Translations under genes and position numbers: made by a program
Part shown: positions 11,446 through 22,689 of the stretch, one piece after another
How positions within the stretch are numbered: the first letter of the stretch is position 1
Layout: the number at the start of each line of letters is the position of its first letter
Source of the DNA: Actinernus sp. WN-2022
Lineage: Eukaryota > Cnidaria > Anthozoa > Actiniaria > Actinernidae
Direction: 5' to 3'
Assembly: GCA_030867875.1 (NCBI GenBank)
Contig: JAOWCC010000553.1
Location: forward strand, 831,001 to 895,000
DNA: 64,000 bases
Notes under the pieces: generated by a model
What the model was told of the DNA's origin: nothing
Database searches by the model: none
The model's input: only the letters and a program-made list of their open reading frames with translations

Positions 11446-12850
11446 GTTGGTTTAGGGATTAGAACCGAAGGTTCGAGGTGTGAAACATTTGGCGAGGTTT
11501 TCTCAAATAGAAAGGTGGTTTAAAACTCTGAGTTATAAACCTCCCTGTAACAGTTATAAACCTCAGATTTAATTAGTCTATTGTTGAACAGGTTTATACC
11601 AGAGTTTCACCCCTTTGAAGAACAAAACTGTTAATGCCCTAATTCCAAAATGTGCCTTGGAAAGGGGGGCTTATTAGAAAAGTTGAAACAAAAACACTTA
11701 CAGGTCAAATAAAGGAATACAAAAATACACTTAGATTTAATTTGTACAGCAAAGTACTAGAAAAAAACTATAGCATCACCAAATGTATTCCATGTGGCTT
11801 TGTTTGATGCTTGCCTTTGGCTTGCAACAAGCTAACCAATGGTCTTTATTGAGGAACAGTCAAATGACTGGTGAATGCATAACTTGAATGAAATATACAT
11901 GTAGGATGTGAAAGTGACTAAAGCCTTAAAACACGGAAAAATGGTACAATGTATGTCAACGTACCTGTGAAGGGTTCCTCAAACTGACTGTTGAGATTTT
12001 ATATTGTTGAGTGCTGCCGCCCACTTGTCATCGCTGGACGTTACTTTGAACTGGCATTCGTACATGTACCTCGGCCAATTAAGCTCAATCAGTCTCCTTT
12101 GTACGGTTTTTAGAACATTTTGTGCTTGATTTTACACATTTTGTGTCTGAATTTTCCATGTTGTTTGTAAACAAACATTTAAAAAGCCGCACAAGCGACC
12201 ACAATTCCTCGTGTGATCCCTGCTGATATATCATATTTGGTACACTTTTCTGAAAAATTGCAGCCAAATTGCGTCAAGTTTCGGAAATCACAGCTGGTTT
12301 ACACACGATTTTAAATTGCAGTATGAGTGTGCCAAAATTGCATTGAAAATAGCGAAAAAAATATATCAAATTGCCTTTGTAAATGGGCCTTAAGAGAGTA
12401 AATTATTTCCTTGGTTATGTTATTCAGTTACTGTTGAAGTTATTTTGTGTTTTGAATAATCTCTCTCAAAAAATTCTCTGGAAATGTTTGCTGATCATTG
12501 TCTCTAATTTTGAGGAATACATGTGTATCCTTGCCCTGAAGTTATATTTGTGCTCTGTTGGCTAGCTGTATGTGAGTTTTCCATAATATGCTTTGCCTTT
12601 GTTGTTCTGTTTGCCAAACTACTGATAAATATATAAGAGTGGCTGTTTTGCCTGACAGTTCACATCTCACTTCCATGTACATGTTTTAAGTCACTTCTCA
12701 GTTCTCGACTCACCAAACTGAGTTGAATTAGCATCTTGTGTGTTTGTTGAGTTCTGTTGAGTCCAACGTACAATGTATTTCCAAGCATCTAGAGCTGTGC
12801 CTCAAAGTCTTTCCTGGGTTCCAAGCAAATTTGCATTGGCTTCTCTCAAA
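11446..12850. other. No gene recognised
   Basis: AT-rich, with only short frames and no family resemblance. A TACATGTAC palindrome lies at about 12061. No inverted ends or repeats were spotted by eye. Confidence 0.45.
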
Positions 12851-13292
12851 ACCACTGATCGTTTTTGGTTTTTAATAAAGTTGCAAAGTCCACTCCATCT
12901 TCTCATTGATATTTCTGGTAAACTGATCAGTTATTGCTGTTGTTAGGAATCTTAGCGTGGACAAGTGTGATCTTCGCTTTCGATAGGATATAAATCGTTC
13001 ATCTTTAAAGATGATGGTGAGTCTAGGCTGGCTTTTAATAACATGCCAGTGTTTCATTTTAGAACTTATTTCAGAATCGCTACGGCCATGTTGAACATGT
13101 AGGTTGTGATGAAAGGTAAAATCTCTTTCGATTTGTGTTATCTGGGTTGAAGCGCTTTTTCCTCTGAGAGAATTTAACTTCTGCTAAAATGCGAGTTACA
13201 AAATAATCAGGGTAGCCTCTCTTAAGGAGGCATGTTTTAAATTCTTTTAACGTTTTTTAATGTTCAAAGTTTTTCTCGTCAGAGTTGGTTCT

Positions 13293-13440
13293 CAGCTATT
13301 TAGCTCGATTAGTGCTATTTAGCTCGATTAGCTTTAGCTATTTCTAAATAGCCAGTACTCTAGGTTTAGTTTAATTTTTTATTTTATTTTTAAATTATGT
13401 AATACATTAGGTACGAAATAAAGTTATTGTTGTTGTTAAA
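13293..13440 (+). mobile_element. LINE 3' tail inserted in the Penelope element
   Basis: About 150 bp of non-coding sequence ends AATAAAGTTATTGTTGTTG, the (TTG)n tail style of CR1/L2 elements. It separates two Penelope segments (FQYTNS to the right, LRTNSDEKN to the left), so it arrived after that element. Confidence 0.55.
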
Positions 13441-14254
13441 GCTTCTTTTAGGAATTTGTGTACTGAAAAGTTTCAGTTGGCTTGAAATGCATTTCAACAT
13501 CAAGTTTCAACATCAAGTATTCGTTTGGCCGTGAATCTTGATCCTTTGTAAAGTTCTTTTGATGATAATTCACAAGTGAATTTAATTCTGTTGTGGAATG
13601 AATTCGCAAAGTTTACAAAACGTTGAACGTTTTGGTTGAAAATATCACCAATAAAGCGTTCCCAGACTAGTGGTTTGTAGGGGCGAGCTTCTAGAAGTTG
13701 CTTTCCAATGTATGACATAAAACTGTTCGAAAGTAACTGCCGTCTTCGTTCCCATTGCTACACCGTGCATCTGTAAGATCAGTACTGGTAGCACAGTCAT
13801 CTGTCCATTTACTGTAACAAAGGTCAAAATTTCCCAAAAAAAATATTGCTTGTTTGCTTAATCTATAAGTGTAATTTTTATTGCTTACATGTATGTACAG
13901 GTCAATCAATAATAATTCATTATTTACAATATTTTGCTAATCAGAGCAGAGCAATTTTTAGTTTTACCCATAATGCATTGTGGGCATGGCACAATCTTGA
14001 ATGTAAGAGAGACATTCACACAAAAACTTGAAAAAAGACAGCAAAATGAAGGTAAAGCTACAAAAATGTGAACTAGCTTCAAAGAGATGCCATAAATCAT
14101 TTTCCTTCCTTCCTTTTTGGCTGGTAATTCACCACAAATATGGCAGACAGTAGCAGCATACACGACAGCCGTGCGCTTTAGCTCAAGTGTGAATGTCATG
14201 TACATGTATGTTGTCCCTCAGGAAGAAATTTCCTTTCAGGATGCTTTATCCTCC

Positions 14255-15240
14255 CAATGCATTACACTTGTAGTCATCAGTGTAATTCATCTCTAGCTCC
14301 TCTACTTCCTCTGACATAACCTTTAACAAGCAGAAGTCGTATACAGGGCCATCATCAGCTGCAATGGCGACTGTGCTCCCCATTACAGCCAGGTCAGCAA
14401 TGTGAGAGGCAGTGTCATGGTATCCAGTCTATGGAGCGGTCGAAAGAGAGGGACCATTACTAGGCTTTTAACGAAACTGGCGCCAAGATAGAGACTTCTG
14501 CTGCTTGCCTAGTGGTAGCTACTGAACCATCAATGCAGATATCAACCTGTTTCCAGTCATCCAGCCAGGCCTTGTTGGTACAACTATTCTCATCTTTCAC
14601 AATGCAGCTAATACAATAACATGACCTTATCTTGGTGAGCCAATGACTTTACACAGTGCCACTTTCTTATCCCTTTAGCTTCTTTAAACTTTCTGCCAGC
14701 TCTGTTTCGAGTAACAGACTCCTCGCCAGTGGATGGAACAACTGCTCTTGCAGTGAAACTAGTGGCTGCTGGCTGTGTGACGTTTTGCACCAGGAAGTCA
14801 TACATGTACATGTACATGCTTTGTGCAGTGTTGATGGTAGCTGTTCTGCGGAGGACTGCCTGACTGACTTTCTGCTTGACGTGGGAGCCTGCAGCATCTT
14901 GTTCTCCTTTGGCATGTGAAGTAGTTTCTCTGAATGGAGAAGCCAAGTCAGGAAGAGAGCAAGACATGTCACCAATGCAGTGACACAATTTATATTGTGC
15001 TGCACAGCCATCGGTGAACTCGTGCATTTTTACTATGTTGTAGGCAATGCCATTGATGAGGTAGTTGTGAATTAGCTCTTGCGCCTTGTGCATGCTGTCT
15101 TGATCTTGAACGGGATCATCAGATACAACGACCACATGCTCCTTTATCAGCTGTGCCTCATCTTCTGTACTCACAATCCCAACTATGGCTTCAACAGCAC
15201 GACGATGGAGTATTGTGATGTGCAGGGACACTTTAGCCAT
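14255..15240 (-). pseudogene. Unclassified transposon-like ORF (DGCAAQYK family)
   Basis: A 210-codon frame (15240-14608) encodes KMHEFTDGCAAQYKLCHCIG, then ETTSHAKGEQDAAGSHVKQK and AVLRRTATINTAQSMY. After an interruption, a second frame (about 14440-14258) encodes ASHIADLAVMGSTVAIAADD, PVYDFCLLKVMSEEVEELEM and TDDYKCNALGG before a stop. I recall many invertebrate predicted proteins with the order DG-AAQYK, HAKG-DGAG, AQ-YDF; they look repeat-encoded, and the D, D and H/G motifs could be a DDE-type core. I cannot name the superfamily. The block sits in a gap of the Penelope element, so it is probably a later insertion. No TIRs were found. Confidence 0.45.
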
Positions 15241-16804
15241 GTCAAAATACTGATTGAATTAATCAGTATGCAAACAACATGCCCGAGTGGGAGGTGATTC
15301 AGCAGATTGTCAAGCTGATTGCACTGCCATCTTGCCATAAATGAATGACTGGGATAGGTAACAAGCAACTCCCTAAAATACTCCCTAAAAGAATTAAATC
15401 ATTTTTCTTGGCTCTGCTATAGGTACAAATTACCAAAGTACAATTCTAAAAAGTTTCAGACAAAATTATAAAATATTGAGCGAGATATTTGAATAAAATT
15501 ACAAGGAGATTGCTTAATTATCTAATATGGCGTGGTGATCGTGCTATTCATCTAAGAAGTTTTTGACATTAATAAGCTCCACGAGTTCCTGTAATTCCGT
15601 TATAGGAATTGGGTGTTTGGAGCCGTAAAACTTTCCATAATTTAGGCAACAGTGTTAATGCCCTCGGTTTGAGGGATATTAGTCTAGGCTAGCTTAAATT
15701 TCTGCATCTGAAATTTGTGTTTTCTCAATGAAGTTGATGAAATCAGTGGTGTCTTTGATGTAGGACTCTTGTGATTTTGCTATACATGTAGGTTGCAAAA
15801 GGGAGTCTACAAAATAATGCATTCTGTTGGGCCACCGCTTCTGGATATTACAGTTGTGGCCACTGGCACTTTTTTATGTATTTTAGTGGGCATGTAAAAT
15901 TCTGGAATGCGGGTTTTGTTAGAACCTACAGTTAACCATTTGTGAGTCATTTTGTCAATGTGTTTGTTTAAGAATAGCCTGTTGACTATCTTACGTACTT
16001 TGACTGTAGTTTCACGTACCATAGGATTATCAAGAGGCTTGTAAAAATGCTCGTCATAGAGCTGTGAGGAGACCTTCTATTTTAGATTTGGCATCCATAA
16101 TGACAGTAGTGGTTCCTTTGTCTTCTTTTTTGAGGTTGAGACCTTTTACGCTTTTCAGGGATTGTCGTTCATTTATTCTGAGGTTGTCTTTAATTGGACA
16201 AGGTGTAATATTTGCCAACTCTTCGCATGTGTCGTCTGGATACTGTTCGAGTAACACTGATGGTTGAACTGGAGCTTGCCAGAGCTTGCCAGTTCAATTT
16301 TACATCGAATTTATGTAGTGGTTTTTTGACAGTATCAGCAAACATGTAGCGTAGATGCATTCGGCGTGCGACGTCATTGAAATTCTTAAATAAGCATTTT
16401 GTTATAGCAGTTTTGCTTGGTGTCTTTTGTGTAGGTATAAATTTTAGCCCTTTTGCCAATAAACGGACTTCACTATTGGAAAGAGACCGGCTAGAAACAT
16501 TTTGAATAAAAGTTTCTTTCTCGGCTCTGTTGGTTTCGTTTGAGGTTTATTCTGCATTTGGAGCGCTTTCTGTTGTTTCTATTAAGAGATCATGAGCGCG
16601 TATGATACATGTAACTGAAACTTCTGACACATTTATAATTTTCATCTCTTGGTTTGATTTCCATCTTAATTGAGTATACAAGTTTCTTAAGTTCGTCAAA
16701 CTGGTCTTGTAAAGTCCGTTCCTTTGCCTTGGCGTTAGGCTCTTTTCTGTTGGAGTCTTTTCTTCTTGTTCAGCCGGTTGGTATCTTTGAACTTTGTAAG
16801 CTGT

Positions 16805-17354
16805 TTAGTGCTTGCAAAGTCCGACAAATGGGATTGGACAAATGAGCTTGAAATGTACCAACATCCATGTTTGGTGCCTCAAACCGCCGACTCTACTCCA
16901 CACAGTGTTGAGCCAGGCCTTCACTAACTGCTCGTTACTCCAGCCCTTCTCTTGGCACCTAACAACGAGTCTACAAGGAAAAGCCATTTTATTCGGAAGT
17001 GTCTAGCATTGAAAGACCACATAGGGTGCAAGTTTCGTCCCATCTCCTAGGCAGGACAGCAGTACGTTAAATATGTCTTTGTCATGCCCAGTTGTTAGAA
17101 TTGGGATACTCTTTACACCTTGTCAGTGGTGTTTGGTCCGCATTCCCAATGTGCCTCAGATCAAAATTGTGTTCCTCTTGGCAATGATAAACCTTTGGAA
17201 GTTGGTACATCTTTGTAGCCTTTGGGAAGCTTCTGGGCAACATGAAACGGTAACACCAAGATTTAGAAGCTCCAAATTTCCCTTCTAATCCAGATAGTAG
17301 TATAGCCGGAGTCAAAATGATACCCGTTTTTGTTGGACAACAAAGTTCTAACAC
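16805..17354 (-). pseudogene. pogo/Tigger transposase remnant
   Basis: 17354-17082 encodes FGASKSWCYRFMLPRSF and HIGNADQTPLTR, matching the CENP-B-type second DNA-binding unit (W-RF) and the first catalytic Asp block (N-DQTP) of pogo transposases. 16987-16805 encodes RLVVRCQEKGWSNEQLVKAW and LNTVWSRVGGL, the segment between the first and second catalytic acids. Several frames are needed, so this is a dead copy. The third catalytic acid is not seen and no Tigger-type TIR was found around it, so it is probably independent of the 3.6 kb fragment. Confidence 0.6.
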
Positions 17355-17381
17355 AGTGTTCTATTTTTCACCCATTTAGCA

Positions 17382-18500
17382 TTATGACACCTCCTTAGAG
17401 CTTTTGTTCGCTATATTACCCCTTTTTAGCCCCAAAACAGCTATTTGATACCGAATTGCCTCACAAGGTATGTATTCACCCTCAGTTCCGATATGGGTGG
17501 CAGAGTTGTTGCTTTCGGGCGTTGTTTTATGATATTCGTTGCTGCAGAGTTCCTCCAAGCTATTAGAGCCCGGCAGATATATACGAATAGACAGTCTCAT
17601 GGATAAAGCCACTACTTGTATATGGTTGATGCTTGGAAAGGATTACGAGTGTAAAAGAAAGCGATATAATACAGAGTATTGTGCTCAACATAATTATCAG
17701 ATAAGAGAGGGAAGTAGATCACCAATACCCTGTTCGAAATGTGGAATTGGATGTCGCACTAGTTATGGCCTTTGCGCTATTCGACGCCGGTAAAATAGGC
17801 ACCCCGCTCGCTATAAAAAGCACTTCTTTCCCATTTCTGGGAAAGAAGAAAAAATCAAAACGAAGAAAAAGACCAAAAGCAAAACTGGACGTCTCCAGAA
17901 CCTCTCTAGGAACCCCTTTCTCCTTTTTCCTTACTTTCTCCTTTCCTTGCTTCACATTGACTTTCAGGGTGGAGCTGCTTAAATTCTAGGAAAGCCTCCG
18001 TTTGTGTTTTTTCTAACACAAGTTTTGCATGGTGGATGTACTGCTGCTTTCCTGACCTTTTCTTGACGACATCTTTTGAAAAGCCAGCTTGCAGTGTCTC
18101 CCTTCAAGAACCTTTCTCGTTTTCTAATTGCCTTACTAATACTTTTTTCGTTTAGGTTGACTAATTTTCCGAATGTTTTTTGCCCTTGATTTTTTTACAT
18201 TATCTCCAAATGCAAGAGACTTGAAGGCTCTTTTTTCATTTGATCCTGAACGCTTGACTTCGCTTATCCCTTTGGAGATGTCCGATGTCAGGGCTCGAAA
18301 GGATTCTGATGTTTAACGGTTGGTCCGTCTGGCCACCGTACATAAATACAGAAGCTTAATACGCATAAAATTATGCAACCACAGGGAACCCAAGTGGGAA
18401 GCAGCACAAATGCACTCAATCAGTTCGGTGCTTTGATCCAAATTTCCAGTGCTTTGCACCAAACTTCTTGTGCCTTGCACCAGTTATGAGGAAATTGTTT
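17382..18500. other. Lysine-rich frames, nothing recognised
   Basis: A plus-strand frame at 17741-17989 contains a very basic tract (KKKKSKRRKRPKAK) but has no family resemblance, and its antisense is open too. 18000-18500 holds no recognisable coding sequence. Confidence 0.35.
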
Positions 18501-18507
18501 TCCATAC

Positions 18508-18575
18508 CGCCTCCCGGTTAGCTCAGTTGTTAAGCTCCGGTCTGTTGAGCGGGAGGTCGCGGGTTCAAACCCCGG

Positions 18576-18614
<39 letters not shown>

Positions 18615-18775
18615 GGTGCTGCCTTTGTGAAACAACTGCAAATGGTTAGACCTTCACGTCTTCTCGGATAAGGACGTAAATTGTAGGACTCCCGTCGGCC
18701 TCAAGTTTATCAGTCGTAGACGTACTGTCACGAGTTACCGACGTTAAATAAAGTTGCTTTACTTTACTTTACTTT
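18508..18775 (+). mobile_element. tRNA-derived SINE
   Basis: The 5' end is tRNA-like: GGTTAGCTCAGTTGTTAAGC serves as A box and GGTTCAAACCCC as B box, 32 bp apart, as in a Pol III promoter. A unique body follows (ACTGAGTAGAAGGTGCTGCC, CAAATGGTTAGACCTTCACG). The tail is TTAAATAAAGTTGC followed by CTTTA repeats. The same body occurs inverted at 20456-20730 and, diverged, at 33972-34175. The body and tail show it is a SINE and not a functional tRNA gene. Confidence 0.85.
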
Positions 18776-18779
18776 GTTG

Positions 18780-19900
18780 CGAATTTCCATAGTCGACCAA
18801 ACAGACCATTTTTTAAATGTCAACTGCCCATCGATGTGGGACATTTTCTCACTTGCCCAACCATTTTCTTAGGATTCACAAAGTATTGTGTCTTCTCAGT
18901 AAAAACATGAAGATTCCCCTCCCTGAAAAGAATTATGCATAAGTGGAAGGTATGATTCCAACCATTTATCACTTTGCTAGAGTAAGTTAATCAAGTTAAT
19001 CAAGACAAAAACCAGTTAAAACATTTTCCAAGTGATATTAACAAAAATATACTAAAAGAAATTAATGCATGCTGGATATGAACAAATATTTTTCTTTCAT
19101 TTTTTAATTGTCATTTATTAATTGTCATTTATATTATTACTGGTTTTAACATTAATATTCATAAATAGGTTGTAAGGTAGTAATATGAAGTATAGGCTTG
19201 CATTCTCAACTTATGTAAAGCTTTGTAGCCTCAAAGAAAGCACAATGATAGACTTGAGTTTGTTTTTCTCTCTCTAATATAAAAAGGTAAGCTTCTGAAA
19301 CTTAAATGCAAAGAGATGAAAATGAAAGTTTGGTCCAGCCGTAGTATGGTGAAATCATAGTTTCAATATCCCTGTTCTGGAAATCAGAAGTCAGTCAAGA
19401 GATAAAGAACAGATTTATAAATGACTGCAACAATGGTGAATCCATGAAACTCATTCAACCGGTGATTTGCAAACATTAACGTCATTCAATGTCAACTTGT
19501 AATATCTTTCTCTTTACTGGAACCAATTCTCACCTGATTGCTTAGTTTTCTAATAATAGAATCCCATTCCAGCACAGCTGGTGCTGATCGCATTTTGATT
19601 GAGAAGAAAATGTTTCTTGACAGTAAACTTCCTACCCTGGAAACAGCACTATTAAGAACACAATATATTATTGGTTGTCTTATATTTTTGTGGCAGGCTC
19701 CACAGCAAGATGGCGACCTCTTGTTCTGTGAAATGAGTTCAAGTTTTAACTGAATTGTTTTTGTTTTAAGCAATAAATCTACCCATTGGAAATCTTGCAA
19801 GCAGTAAGGGGATCAGTGCCGGGCAAGTCAAGTGCGATTTTCAAGCGTTTGCCCTATGTCATTTAGCACTCATCCTGATGAGTGGAGAAGTGGTTTCTTT
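18780..19900. other. Intergenic, no gene recognised
   Basis: AT-rich. It contains the motif ATCGATGTGGGA, also seen at about 30510 and possibly a repeat trace. The minus-strand frame at 19800-19492 (102 codons) resembles nothing I know, though it may belong to the decayed piggyBac remnant to its right. Confidence 0.35.
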
Positions 19901-20127
19901 GAACCCTGGAAATATCTGTGTCACATCTGCTGCACTTCACAAATAACTTCCATTGGATTGTAACTGGCTCCCCATCCCTTTTCCAATATGTCACCATGCT
20001 GAACTCCCTTGTTCCAGGAAAGCCCCTTACATTCTGCAATATTTTTCCATATCCTAAACAGCATTTGCAAATAAGTTCAGTAGCTTCATTGTTGTGTAGA
20101 AATTATACAAAAAATCTATAACTTTTT

Positions 20128-20613
20128 CTAAACAAAGGCTGGCATAAATTCATTACATGCTAAGTCATGCTCAGGTCGATCCCTTGCAGTTCGGTCTGTG
20201 TTGATGTTAAGAACAACAGAATAACCTGTAGCAGCTTTGGCATGTATCCCAAACTTTGCAGGTTTGCCCTGTATGTACTGTCTCGTGTCAAAATGTCTCT
20301 TATTTCTCACCATCCTTTCATCCTTGAACAGTGTTCTCTTGGTTGTAATTCACATACTGTCTTCGTATGTTCATAGAGCATTCGTTCTTTCCAAAGATTG
20401 TTACCCTCTGCAGTTGGGTCACAAATCTTCAGCATGCCAAGAGTAGCCTTGAATAGTATAGTAAAGTAAAGCTACTTTATTTAACGTCGGTAACTCGTGA
20501 CAGTCTAGTGAGACTGATAAACTTGAGACCGACGGGAGACCTACGATTTTACGTCCTTATCCGAGAAGACGTGAAGGTCTAACCATTTGCAGTTGTTTCA
20601 CAAAGGCAGCACC

Positions 20614-20652
<39 letters not shown>

Positions 20653-21028
20653 CCGGGGTTTGAACCCGCGACCTCCCGCGCAACAGACCAGAGCTAAACC
20701 ACTGAGCTTAACCACTGAGCTAATCTAACTTATTGCAAAGTTGCCCAAAGGTACAGTGACTTGCAGGACCAGAAACACTCAATATTTGAAGGGCCATGTA
20801 CTATCTGCTTTCAGGTAATATCTTCACATCTGTACCCTTGTATTCATTTGTGAAGTCAAAAATTTGTGAAATAATGGCCAGAGGGAAGAACAACTTGAAA
20901 AATGAGGCTGTAGTTGTGTACTGGCTAATGTTATCTCTAATAATCACATTGGCTATGTGAATACCAGGAAGCCTTGAAGTTGTAAAATGGGGCACATTCA
21001 CTATAATACATATACTACTATAATACAT
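20128..21028 (-). pseudogene. piggyBac-like transposase remnant, split by a SINE
   Basis: Two parts in order. 21000-20800 encodes SFFKLFFPLAIISQIFDFTN plus EYKGTDVKI, like the early piggyBac segment (FF-L-F...I...TN-Y). 20345-20128 encodes NKRHFDTRQYIQGKPAKFGI plus a tyrosine-glycine turn (TGYSVVLNINT), the conserved core after the first catalytic Asp. Between them lies an antisense-oriented SINE. Further piggyBac traces may continue to about 19900 (a possible NFYTT). Stops and frameshifts make it dead; TTAA ends were not identified. Confidence 0.55.
20456..20730 (-). mobile_element. tRNA-derived SINE inserted in the piggyBac remnant
   Basis: Same family as 18508-18775, in inverted orientation. 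It starts with the rc tail (TAGTAAAGTAAAGC), passes the shared body and ends with the B box (rc GGGGTTTGAACCCGC) and an A box duplicated in part (two CCACTGAGCT units). The A box is damaged, so Pol III activity is doubtful. Confidence 0.8.
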
Positions 21029-21029
21029 A

Positions 21030-21650
21030 TACTACAAAGTTGGCTAAAATAAGAACCAAACAAAATAAATGCATTAAAAGTATGTGTTTCGCATATCAAA
21101 GAGAAAGTGCTTCACCTTACTACAACATTCTTGGTATTCTAAAACTTGTTAATTTATTCAAATTAAGAATTGCTGAATTTACCTACAAAATTATAAATAG
21201 GAAAACAAATACCCTAACGGTCTTCTCGTTATTCCAGCAGCTAAGCAACATTCTTATAACACAAGATATGCTACTAACATAAACCTGGTTAGACCAAAAG
21301 CTAGAACTAACTTTGGAATTCATACATTCAAATTTATTTCCTCCAAAATTTGGGAAACTATTGACACTTCTGTTAAACATTATTCCTCTTTCGTTCTGTT
21401 TAAAAACGGTATAAAAATATCAGACATAAAATGCAATTTGATTTTCTTTAGCTTAAGCTCTTTCTATATTTAAAATAATGTTGCAGTGGTTGACTCGAAA
21501 GCTTTTGCTCCTTTGACCACTCCGCACATCTTTATTATTTATTTAATCTTATACTCTAATGTATCTTTTTTTACAATTGCTTATCTTTGTATATGAAATA
21601 ATTGTGTTGTAAATAGTGCGAAATAAAATGAAACTGAAACTTCACTGGAC
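21030..21650 (+). mobile_element. LINE 3' end fragment
   Basis: The frame encodes KCIKSMCFAYQRESASPYYN and ILKLVNLFKLRIAEFTYKII, typical of the region after reverse transcriptase in CR1/RTE-like LINEs. AT-rich sequence follows, with GAAATAAAATGAAACTGAAA at the tail. It has one early stop and no RT domain. Confidence 0.5.
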
Positions 21651-21659
21651 CATCATCAG

Positions 21660-22330
21660 GATCATTATATCCATGGTTGTTTCTAAAACAAATACATAGC
21701 AAACCTTTATTTAATGTCAAGTAAGTCTGCCTGTGCCAAAATAAAACATGGGAAAAACGTACTTCCAGTCACAATTCAGGCCAAAATTACATCAGTTCCG
21801 GTAGATACACACATTCCAGTTTAATAGATATGGGCAATTCCACACGAGTTAAAATCAACATGTGAAAATCAAGATTTTTAAAATGATGTTTCAGAAGGAA
21901 TCGTGCCCTGTGCTGCATTGCAGGCATGTTATAGTATACAGAAAAAAAATTCTACTTCGCTTGGGGTGTATCCAGGGGGTCCCCAAAGTATGCGTTTATT
22001 TATTTTTTAGCATACAACATCTCATGATGCACATTCCACTTACTAAATTCAAACTCGGAAATTGTTAATAACTGCAAACACTTAAATTAGAGTTTATACA
22101 TAACTGATGGCAACTTTATCTAAAAGAGTTTCTAAAAATAGTAACAAGGATGCGAAGTTCTGTTTTCTCTTCTTAAATAACCATTTGAAGGATAATCGAA
22201 ACATCCATGCAATAGAAACACTTTGATGGAAACAAAACTGGTAAACTGTATCATTTTAGAAATAACTGGAACAAAACTTTTTCAAGGACGTCACGGACGT
22301 TACATTTTCTAGACCTGAGTACAAACACTT
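21660..22330. other. No gene recognised
   Basis: AT-rich stretch between two LINE tails of opposite strand. It may be 3' untranslated sequence of the minus-strand LINE fragment that follows. Confidence 0.4.
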
Positions 22331-22339
22331 AAAATGTTT

Positions 22340-22562
22340 TGAAACTCAGCTTTTAATAAAATATCAAAAAGGCTGTGTTTCAATTCTGTTTTAAAAGTAC
22401 GTTTTGGTAAGGTACGTATAGATGGAGTCAAAGAATTCCATATTTGTGGTCCAAGTCTCAAGAACGTTTGTCTCATCTTTTCAAGTCTGGTATGTTCAAC
22501 GAAGAAATCGTCTTGTGTAGAAGAACGCGTTTTATATTTGTGGATATCAGTTGTTTTAATTA
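22340..22562 (-). mobile_element. LINE C-terminal fragment
   Basis: The minus frame encodes IKTTDIHKYKTRSSTQDDFF, MRQTFLRLGPQIWNSLTPS and RTLPKRTFKTELKHSLFDI. The H-Y-TR, G-IWN-L-P and FK-L sequence is the end of CR1/L2-type ORF2 proteins. This is a truncated copy. Confidence 0.6.
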
Positions 22563-22689
22563 TACAGCTGGTTGTTCTGGAGTTGGAAATGTCCCACTAA
22601 TAAAATTAGGAATTGTAACTGGACCAAAAAAAGACATTTGAAAAGTGATCTCTATCAACATCGTCTCTTCTAGGCCAATGGTAGGTGGT

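Larger units (their letters stand above)
12860..16460 (-). mobile_element. Penelope-like retroelement, decayed and interrupted
   Basis: Fragments run leftwards in protein order. 16459-16290: AKGLKFIPTQKTP and RRMHLRYMFAD. 16130-16060: LKKEDKGTTTVIMDA. 16022-15810: NKTRIPEFYMPTKIHKKVP and SRSGGPTECI. 15806-15590: QESYIKDTTDFINFIEKTQI and IPITELQELV. 13820-13745: LQMHGVAMGTKTAVTFEQF (the MGT motif). 13718-13450: LVWERFIGDIF and KFTCELSSKE, then HFKPTETFQYT. 13290-12872: LRTNSDEKNFEH, FKTCLLKRGYPDYFV and KHWHVIKSQPRLTIIFKDE. This is a full Penelope reverse transcriptase in order; no GIY-YIG domain was recognised. It is broken by a LINE tail (13293-13440) and by about 1.7 kb of unrelated sequence (13.9-15.6 kb), and carries many stops. 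Confidence 0.75.

Noticed and set aside
17741..17989. Basic lysine-rich protein
   Set aside because: Purine-rich low-complexity sequence open on both strands, with no family match or gene context.
18508..18600. tRNA gene
   Set aside because: A and B boxes are present, but the sequence continues into a shared non-tRNA body and tail found in two more copies, so it is a SINE.
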